Shown here piece after piece: positions 54,149 through 59,985 of a stretch of DNA of 59,985 nucleotides. Location: the NCBI GenBank assembly GCA_903931945.1, contig CAIZEI010000038.1:1-59985 (forward strand), written 5' to 3'. Below the pieces are notes generated by a model that made no database searches, was not told the DNA's origin, and was given only the letters and a program-made list of their open reading frames with translations. The DNA is from an uncultured Hyphomicrobiales bacterium (GTDB lineage Bacteria; Pseudomonadota; Alphaproteobacteria; Rhizobiales; Beijerinckiaceae). Both the position numbers and the translations under genes were made by a program. The number at the start of each line of letters is the position of its first letter. Within the stretch, counting starts at the first letter, position 1.

Positions 54149-56446
54149 ATGACATCGCCCCTGTCCGACGATCTGCGCTCAGGCGCGCTTGTCTATCATC
54201 GCCTGCCCCGGCCGGGGAAACTTGAGGTTGTCCCGACCAAGCCCATGGGCAACCAGCGTGATCTCGCGCTGGCCTATTCGCCCGGCGTGGCGGCGGCCTG
54301 CGAAGCGATTGCCGAAAATCCGGCGCTGGCGGCCGAACTCACCGTCCGGCAAAATCTCGTTGCCGTCATTACCAATGGCACGGCGGTGCTGGGTCTGGGC
54401 GATATCGGTCCGCTGGCGTCCAAACCTGTCATGGAGGGCAAGGCGGTACTGTTCAAAAAATTCGCCGGCATCGATGTCTTCGATCTCGAAATGGCGGAAA
54501 AGGACGTCGACAAGCTCGTCGACGCCATCGCAGTTCTGGAGCCGACCTTCGGCGGCATCAACCTTGAGGATATCAAGGCGCCCGAATGCTTTGAGGTCGA
54601 GCGCAAGTTGCGCGCGCGCATGGCCATCCCGGTGTTTCACGACGATCAGCATGGCACGGCGATCATCGTTGGCGCGGCGGTTGTGAATGCGCTGGAATTG
54701 TCGGGTCGCGCCATCGGCGAGGTGAAGATTGTCGCCTCCGGCGCCGGCGCTGCAGCGCTCGCCTGTCTCAACCAGCTTGTCGAACTTGGCGCAAGCCGTG
54801 AAAATATCTGGATTTCCGATATCGAGGGCGTCGTCTACAAGGGCCGTGAAAAGCTTATGGACCCCTGGAAATCGGTCTATGCGCAAAACACCAATGCCCG
54901 CGTGCTCGCCGATATAATCGATGGCGCGGACGTGTTTCTCGGCCTGTCCGCCGGCGGCGTGCTGAAGCCTGACATGGTCAAGCGGATGGGGCCGCGCCCG
55001 TTGATTCTTGCGCTTGCCAATCCGACGCCCGAAATCATGCCCGAAGAGGCGGTGAAAGCGCGGCCCGATGCGATTATCTGCACCGGTCGCTCGGATTTCC
55101 CCAATCAGGTCAATAATGTCCTGTGCTTTCCCTATATTTTTCGCGGCGCGCTCGACGTTGGCGCGACCGCGATCAACGAAGCGATGAAGCTCGCCGCCGT
55201 TCACGCCATTGCGGCGCTTGCGCGCGAAGCGCCCTCTGAAGTCGCAGCTCGCGCCTATGTCGGGGACACCCCGTTGTTCGGTCCGAAATCGCTGATTCCC
55301 TCGCCCTTCGATCCCCGGCTGATTCTGCGCATTGCGCCCGCTGTGGCGCGCGCGGCGATGGAGTCGGGCGTCGCCAAAACCCCCATTGCCGATTTTGACG
55401 CCTACGCCGAGCGGTTATCGCTGTTCGTGTTTCGCTCCGGCTTTTTGATGAAGCCGGTGTTCGCGCAGGCGAAGGCCGATCCACGGCGTGTCATTTACGC
55501 GGACGGGGAAGACGAGCGGGTGTTGCGCGCCGCGCAGGTTGTGCTGGAAGAGGGGCTGGCGACGCCCATTCTCATTGGACGCCCGGCGGTTGTTGAAAAA
55601 CGCATCGAGCGCTTTGGCCTGTCGATCAGGCCGGGCCAGGATTTTGAGCTCGTCAATCCGGAATCGGACGCGCGCTACCGCTCCTATGTCGGCACATTGA
55701 TGGAGATCGGCGGGCGGCGGGGCCTGACGCCCGATGCCGCGCGCAATCTGGTGCGCACCAGCGGCACGGTCATCGCGGCGATAGCCGTGCAGCGCGGCGA
55801 CGCCGACGCCATGCTGTGCGGTCTGGAGGGACGATTTCATTCGCGTTTGCGACATATCCGCGACATTATCGGCCTGGAGCTTGGCGTGCGCGAGTTCTCG
55901 GCGATGAGCCTGCTGATTTCATCGCATGGCAATCTTTTTATCGCCGATACCCATGTCCGCCCCAATCCATCGGCGGAAGAAATCGCCGATATGGCGCTGC
56001 ATTGCGGCGAACATGTCCGCCGTTTTGGCATGGAGCCGAAAGTCGCGCTGGTTTGCGACAGCGATTTTGGCGGTTCGGATAGTCCCTCCGCGTTGAAAAT
56101 GCGGGCGGCCTTGCAACTGATCCGCGTGCGCGACCCAAAACTTGAAGTCGATGGCGAGATGCAGGCCGATACCGCATTGTCGCAAATTATCCGCGACAGG
56201 GTGCTGCCTGCCTCAAGGCTGAAAGGCGCTGCAAATGTGCTGATCATGCCCACGCTGGACGCGGCGAATATCGCCTTTCAGCTGGTGAAGGTGGTGGCCG
56301 ACGCCTTGCCGGTGGGGCCGATCCTGATGGGCGCAGCCAAACCTGCGCATATCCTGACGCCTTCGGTCACCGCTCGCGGCGTTGTGAACATGACAGCGAT
56401 TGCGGTTGCCGAAGCGCAGGCGAAAGATGGAATCGATGCAGCGTGA
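54149..56446 (+). CDS. maeB: NADP-dependent malic enzyme with phosphotransacetylase domain
   Basis: 765 residues, typical of MaeB. The N-terminal malic domain (about 1-430) has [37 protein letters not shown] and the NADP-binding [11 protein letters not shown]. The C-terminal domain (about 440-765) is phosphotransacetylase-like and serves regulation by acetyl-CoA or acetyl phosphate in related enzymes. It converts malate to pyruvate with CO2 release and NADPH. GAGGAGA precedes the ATG. A glutathione S-transferase gene follows after 21 bases. Confidence 0.94.
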   Translation: MTSPLSDDLRSGALVYHRLPRPGKLEVVPTKPMGNQRDLALAYSPGVAAACEAIAENPALAAELTVRQNLVAVITNGTAVLGLGDIGPLASKPVMEGKAVLFKKFAGIDVFDLEMAEKDVDKLVDAIAVLEPTFGGINLEDIKAPECFEVERKLRARMAIPVFHDDQHGTAIIVGAAVVNALELSGRAIGEVKIVASGAGAAALACLNQLVELGASRENIWISDIEGVVYKGREKLMDPWKSVYAQNTNARVLADIIDGADVFLGLSAGGVLKPDMVKRMGPRPLILALANPTPEIMPEEAVKARPDAIICTGRSDFPNQVNNVLCFPYIFRGALDVGATAINEAMKLAAVHAIAALAREAPSEVAARAYVGDTPLFGPKSLIPSPFDPRLILRIAPAVARAAMESGVAKTPIADFDAYAERLSLFVFRSGFLMKPVFAQAKADPRRVIYADGEDERVLRAAQVVLEEGLATPILIGRPAVVEKRIERFGLSIRPGQDFELVNPESDARYRSYVGTLMEIGGRRGLTPDAARNLVRTSGTVIAAIAVQRGDADAMLCGLEGRFHSRLRHIRDIIGLELGVREFSAMSLLISSHGNLFIADTHVRPNPSAEEIADMALHCGEHVRRFGMEPKVALVCDSDFGGSDSPSALKMRAALQLIRVRDPKLEVDGEMQADTALSQIIRDRVLPASRLKGAANVLIMPTLDAANIAFQLVKVVADALPVGPILMGAAKPAHILTPSVTARGVVNMTAIAVAEAQAKDGIDAA

Positions 56447-56467
56447 GTCTTAATGAGGCGAGGGACC

Positions 56468-57115
56468 ATGACAGACACAAGCCAACTCACCTTTTATCAT
56501 GCCCCCAACACCCGCTCGACGGGCGTCGCATTTCTGCTTGAAGAGCTGGCGGCGCCGCATGAGACTCATGTTCTCAACATGAAAGCAGGCGAGCAGCGCC
56601 AGCCTGCCTTTCTCGCCATCAATCCGATGGGGAAGGTTCCGACCATCCGCCATCATGGGACGCTGGTGACCGAACAGGTCGCGATATCGATTTATCTCGG
56701 CGATCTTTTCCCTGGCGCGGGAATGACCCCCGCCATCGGGGATCCCCTGCGCGGTTCTTATCTGCGCTGGCTCGCCTTTTATGGATCGTGTTTTGAGCCC
56801 GCTGTGGTCGACAAGGCGATGAAACGCGATCCTGCGCCGCCGACCATGTCGCCCTATGGCGACTACGACGCCGTCATTGCTGCGCTTGCCGCGCAATTGC
56901 GCAATGGCTCCTATATTCTGGGCGAAAAATACACAGTCGCTGATGTTTTATGGGGCACTGCGCTGAAATGGACGATGGGGTTCAAGGTCGTACCGGAATT
57001 GCCCGAATTCACTGCTTACGTCGCGCGTGTCTGCGCGCGCCCAAATTTTGCGAAGGTCGCTGCACGCGACGCCGAACTCGCTGCGGCGCATGAAAAGGCG
57101 GTTGCGGGCGCGTAA
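56468..57115 (+). CDS. Glutathione S-transferase
   Basis: 215 residues from the second in-frame ATG, which has GAGGCGAGGG ahead; the first, 15 bases upstream, lacks it. The thioredoxin-like N-terminal domain has FYHAPNTRSTGVAFLLEEL, NPMGKVPTIRHHG and TEQVAISIYLGD (glutathione-binding). The helical C-terminal domain has YILGEKYTVADVLWG. Substrate unknown; detoxification or isomerisation of ring-cleavage products are family roles. Probably transcribed with maeB. Its stop touches that of the convergent molybdenum hydroxylase gene. Confidence 0.9.
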   Translation: MTDTSQLTFYHAPNTRSTGVAFLLEELAAPHETHVLNMKAGEQRQPAFLAINPMGKVPTIRHHGTLVTEQVAISIYLGDLFPGAGMTPAIGDPLRGSYLRWLAFYGSCFEPAVVDKAMKRDPAPPTMSPYGDYDAVIAALAAQLRNGSYILGEKYTVADVLWGTALKWTMGFKVVPELPEFTAYVARVCARPNFAKVAARDAELAAAHEKAVAGA

Positions 57116-59338
57116 TCACGCCTGCAAGGCCGCCTTTACCCGCGCAGGCGTAAAGGGAATATCGCGCAGGCGCACGCCCACAGCGTCAAAAATGGCGTTG
57201 GCCAGCGCCGCGCCGGTAGGCCCTTGCGAGGCCTCGCCCGCGCCAAGATAGGGCGTTCCAGGCCTGTCGATCAACTCGACCGCGATTGGCGGGACTTCGG
57301 AGAAGGTCAGGATTGGGTAGGACGTCCAATCGGCGCTGCGTACGCCCGAGGGACCAAAGCGCACCGCTTCCTTCAGCGTCCAGGACAGGGATTGAACGAC
57401 GCCGCCCTCGATCTGGTTTTTCACGCCATCCGGCGATACGGCCTCGCCACAATCGGCGGCGGTGGACACGCGCAACACACGCACTTTTCCAGTCCCGCGA
57501 TCGACCTCAACTTCCATGGCGACGGCGCAATAGGTGGCGAGGCCCTTGTACCGCGCAAAGGCGATGCCGCGCCCGCGGCCCGGCGTCTTGTTGAACTTCG
57601 CCCAGCCAAACATGTCCGCCGCCTTGTTTAAAATGGCGCGACCGCGCTCATCTTTCAGATAGCGGAGCCGGTATTCGACGGGGTCGGCGCTCGCCTTGGC
57701 CGCGAGTTCATCGATAAAACTCTCGATGGCCAAAATATTGGCATAGGCGCCAAGCCCGCGTTGCGCCGAGGCGCGGGCGGCAAAATTCGTCAGAAAATGC
57801 GTAGTGACATTCTGGCTTCTGAATTCATAGATCGCGATCGCGTTGCGATCCGCCGCATAATTGGGCGGTCCGCCATTCACGGGCGTTGGCAGCGCAAAGG
57901 GCTTCTCAAGATAGCGCGCGGGCAGCAGATTTCCGGCCCTGCCGCCAGGCCGCGCGCCATGCGATGTCGACCACAATTCAAGCATCCAGTCGACGATGTC
58001 GCCCTTTTCATCGATTGTCGCCGCCGTTGAGACGGCCATCGCGGAGCCATAGGGCTCCCATTTATGTTCGTCCTGACGCGTCCACTGGATACGGACGGGA
58101 CGACCGGGAACGGCCTGCGCCAGAAGCGCCGCGTCTGCGGCCGCGTCATCGGCCGCATTGTGGACGTAGCAGCCGGATCCCTGCATATGCTGGCAATGCA
58201 CTCTGGATTTATCGACACCCAGCATTTCGGCGATGGCGACGCCCGTTTCAAACACCGACTGGCTGTGCGTCTGAATATGCGTCACGCCATCGGCGTCCAG
58301 GAGTGCAATGGCCGTTGAGGGGCCGATCGAAGCATGCATGTGATAGGGGCGTTTGTAGATCGCGCCGACAAGTTTGCGCGGCTGGTCGGCTGCCGCGATC
58401 ACAGGCTCCTTGCGAATATAAAGGTCTTGCGGTTCCTGCCGCAACAGCCAGTCGTGAACCGTATCCTGCGTCTCGCCCTTCGTGGGGACGTCCCATTTGG
58501 CTTGCGAGCGGAGTTCTGCAATGGCGTCCATGGCGAGCTCTTCGCGTTCGGCGATGACGCCGACAAACGAACCGTTGCGCATAACTTTGATGACGCCAGC
58601 GGTTTTCTCCACCGCTTCGGACTCAAGCGACAGCAATCTGGCGTCATAGGCCGGCGGACGCAGCACACGTCCGTGCAGCATTCCCGCCGGGCGATAATCC
58701 TGAATGAAAATCTGCGTTCCCGTGACTTTGAAGGGAATATCGAGGCGAGGAATCGATTTGCCAATATAGCGATAGGACTCGCGCGGTTTCAGCGGCGCCT
58801 TGCCGCTGGCGTCCCGGTTGAGTTCCTCGCCCGATACGATATCCCAATAGCTGACGGATTTCCCATCGGGCGCGGTGACGAGACCGTCCGCAACGCGCAG
58901 TCCGGTCGCCTCGGCGCCCAACTTCCGGGCGGCAAGACCCATCAAAATCTGCCGGGCCTCGGCGGCGACCTGGCGCACGGCGGAGCCGCAATTGGGCATC
59001 GAGAAGGAGCCCGCCGTTACGCCCTCATCGGGCACAAGGCGCGTATCGCCCGAAGTAATGGCGATGCGCTCGATATCGACATCGAGTTGGTCGGCGCATA
59101 TTTGCGCAACGGCGGTCAGAACGCCTTGCCCAAGTTCAACCTTGCCCACGAGAAGCCTGATTTTTCCGTCCGATTCGACGCGCAGCCACGACGAAATTTT
59201 CGGGTTCGTGTTGAGATCGCCGGGCAGTTTTTGACCCGGCGCATCGGCGGCGACGGCGACGTCTACAAAAAAATCAAAGCCGATGGCGAGCGCGCCGGCA
59301 GCTTTCAGAACAGAGCGCCGGGTGGTGGCAATGCTCAT
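57116..59338 (-). CDS. Molybdenum hydroxylase large subunit (isoquinoline 1-oxidoreductase beta, IorB-like)
   Basis: 740 residues with a twin-arginine signal (TTRRSVLKAAGALAIG). Xanthine-oxidase-type molybdopterin motifs are visible: KVELGQGVLTAVAQI, MQGSGCYVHNAADDA, GHGARPGGRAGN-like text and the catalytic-type glutamate in GAGEASQGPTGAA near residue 705. IorB-like enzymes hydroxylate N-heterocycles or oxidise aldehydes and lack the separate FAD subunit, passing electrons to cytochromes or quinones. The Fe-S partner is encoded three bases upstream. Confidence 0.9.
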   Translation of the reverse strand: MSIATTRRSVLKAAGALAIGFDFFVDVAVAADAPGQKLPGDLNTNPKISSWLRVESDGKIRLLVGKVELGQGVLTAVAQICADQLDVDIERIAITSGDTRLVPDEGVTAGSFSMPNCGSAVRQVAAEARQILMGLAARKLGAEATGLRVADGLVTAPDGKSVSYWDIVSGEELNRDASGKAPLKPRESYRYIGKSIPRLDIPFKVTGTQIFIQDYRPAGMLHGRVLRPPAYDARLLSLESEAVEKTAGVIKVMRNGSFVGVIAEREELAMDAIAELRSQAKWDVPTKGETQDTVHDWLLRQEPQDLYIRKEPVIAAADQPRKLVGAIYKRPYHMHASIGPSTAIALLDADGVTHIQTHSQSVFETGVAIAEMLGVDKSRVHCQHMQGSGCYVHNAADDAAADAALLAQAVPGRPVRIQWTRQDEHKWEPYGSAMAVSTAATIDEKGDIVDWMLELWSTSHGARPGGRAGNLLPARYLEKPFALPTPVNGGPPNYAADRNAIAIYEFRSQNVTTHFLTNFAARASAQRGLGAYANILAIESFIDELAAKASADPVEYRLRYLKDERGRAILNKAADMFGWAKFNKTPGRGRGIAFARYKGLATYCAVAMEVEVDRGTGKVRVLRVSTAADCGEAVSPDGVKNQIEGGVVQSLSWTLKEAVRFGPSGVRSADWTSYPILTFSEVPPIAVELIDRPGTPYLGAGEASQGPTGAALANAIFDAVGVRLRDIPFTPARVKAALQA

Positions 59339-59341
59339 CGC

Positions 59342-59797
59342 TCAGGCCTCGCCAGCTGCGCGAAGCACTGCGCGCACCATCCGGTTATGCGCGCCGCAAC
59401 GGCACAGATTGCCATCGAGCGCCAGCCGGACTTCGCCTTCGCTTGGTCGGGGGGTCTGGTCGAGCAAAGCCTTTGCGCGCATGATGACGCCATTGATGCA
59501 ATAGCCGCATTGCATCGCCTGTTCATCGATAAACGCCTGCTGCAATCGGCTCGGCCTGTCGATCGAGCCGAGTCCTTCGAGCGTCGTGATCTCCTGATCC
59601 ACAACCGACCCTGCAGTTGTCACGCAGGATCGGACGGGCTGGCCATCCACCAGCACCGTGCAGGCGCCGCATTGGGCCAGCCCGCAACCAAATTTCGGCC
59701 CATTGAGCTTCAGGTCGTTGCGCAGCACGAACAGCAGCGGCTGGCCTTCCAGCCCTTCAATGTCGTGCGTCTGACCATTGACCTTCAAACCCGGCAT
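59342..59797 (-). CDS. (2Fe-2S)-binding subunit of a molybdenum hydroxylase (IorA-like)
   Basis: 151 residues, typical for this subunit. The plant-type cluster is bound by Cys38, Cys43, Cys46 and Cys58 (KFGCGLAQCGACTVLVDG, RSCVT), and the second cluster by Cys97, Cys100, Cys132 and Cys134 (QCGYCINGV, LCRCGAH). It transfers electrons from the molybdenum site of the large subunit encoded three bases downstream. It has no signal of its own, so export would be by hitch-hiking on the partner's Tat signal. Confidence 0.93.
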   Translation of the reverse strand: MPGLKVNGQTHDIEGLEGQPLLFVLRNDLKLNGPKFGCGLAQCGACTVLVDGQPVRSCVTTAGSVVDQEITTLEGLGSIDRPSRLQQAFIDEQAMQCGYCINGVIMRAKALLDQTPRPSEGEVRLALDGNLCRCGAHNRMVRAVLRAAGEA

Positions 59798-59954
59798 CGC
59801 AGCGCTCTCCTGAATGCGCGGACCATGGAAACACCGCTCGTGTTTGTCAATCGAGCTGCGCGGGGACCCAGGGCACCGAACTCAAGTTAATGGGCCTTAA
59901 CGGATTGCGTTTTGCGTGATTCCATGGAGCGGTTTGATTCGGGGAGCCGCCGCC

Positions 59955-59985
59955 ATGAGCCTTGCCTTTGATGTTTTCGTTGAAA
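59955..59985 (+). CDS. Start of an unidentified gene (cut by window edge)
   Basis: ATG preceded by GGGGAG, giving MSLAFDVFVE before the window ends. It is divergent from the molybdenum hydroxylase operon with a 157-base spacer. Too short to identify. Confidence 0.4.
   Translation, partial: MSLAFDVFVE

Noticed and set aside
58334-59890. 518-residue plus-strand open frame over the molybdenum hydroxylase genes
   Set aside because: It is antisense to two well-supported genes with clear motifs; long antisense frames are expected in GC-rich coding DNA.

Overview
The window looks like a chromosomal segment of a GC-rich alphaproteobacterium, most likely of the order Hyphomicrobiales (Rhizobiales), perhaps near Beijerinckiaceae or Bradyrhizobium-like lineages. 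The reasons are an Omp25/31-type outer-membrane barrel, a thioredoxin-reductase-like ferredoxin-NADP reductase, an MaeB malic enzyme carrying a phosphotransacetylase domain, UPF0283 and MsrQ membrane proteins, and many Bug/NMT1-type solute-binding proteins. The assignment is inference from protein character and gene content; no 16S gene, tRNA or CRISPR array is visible.

Layout. 1-2900: insertion-sequence debris (an IS1380-like and an ISAs1-like transposase remnant) around an EAL-domain gene whose receiver domain has been cut, plus a small membrane protein. 2925-11517: two back-to-back clusters. The leftward one is ATPase, permease, binding protein, isochorismatase-type hydrolase. The rightward one is binding protein, dienelactone-hydrolase-type enzyme, permease, ATPase and a second isochorismatase paralogue. 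11611-11845: an IS21 IstB remnant immediately downstream of pheS, where pheT would be expected. 13336-14947: a coupled LLM flavin enzyme and carboxymuconolactone-decarboxylase-like pair. 14956-23817: a tight leftward run of GMC oxidoreductase, lipid-linked glycosyltransferase, murJ, haloacid dehalogenase, panC, panB, an iron-type binding protein and a single-domain MetE-like protein. 23930-30691: catabolic genes (MFS carrier, metallo-beta-lactamase-fold hydrolase, two tandem Rieske oxygenases, aldo/keto reductase, SMP-30 lactonase). 30785-40063: mostly membrane and housekeeping genes (ArnT-like protein, UPF0283, msrQ, a GFA-like pseudogene, ferredoxin-NADP reductase, a CelD-like acetyltransferase, rimO, Omp25-like barrel). 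40508-45770: a fumarylacetoacetase-family hydrolase, a VOC/extradiol-type protein, an unknown exported protein, an MFS carrier and an Ldh-family dehydrogenase. 46029-50230: a PEP-CTERM-like protein, grxD, and a divergent pair of glycosyltransferases. 50319-59797: a binding-protein homologue without a signal peptide, a Bug binding protein with a ThDP lyase, maeB, a glutathione S-transferase, and a two-subunit molybdenum hydroxylase. A partial gene begins at the right edge.

How it works together. Housekeeping genes are interleaved with many small uptake-and-degradation modules: ABC or Bug binding proteins, ring-hydroxylating oxygenases, lactone and C-C hydrolases, dehydrogenases and amidohydrolases. 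This gene content suits an organism living on low concentrations of aromatic, heterocyclic or amide compounds. No module has a substrate that can be read from sequence alone. The most distinctive structures are the mirror-image ABC/isochorismatase clusters, the tandem Rieske pair with no local electron-transfer partner, and the signal-less NMT1-like protein.
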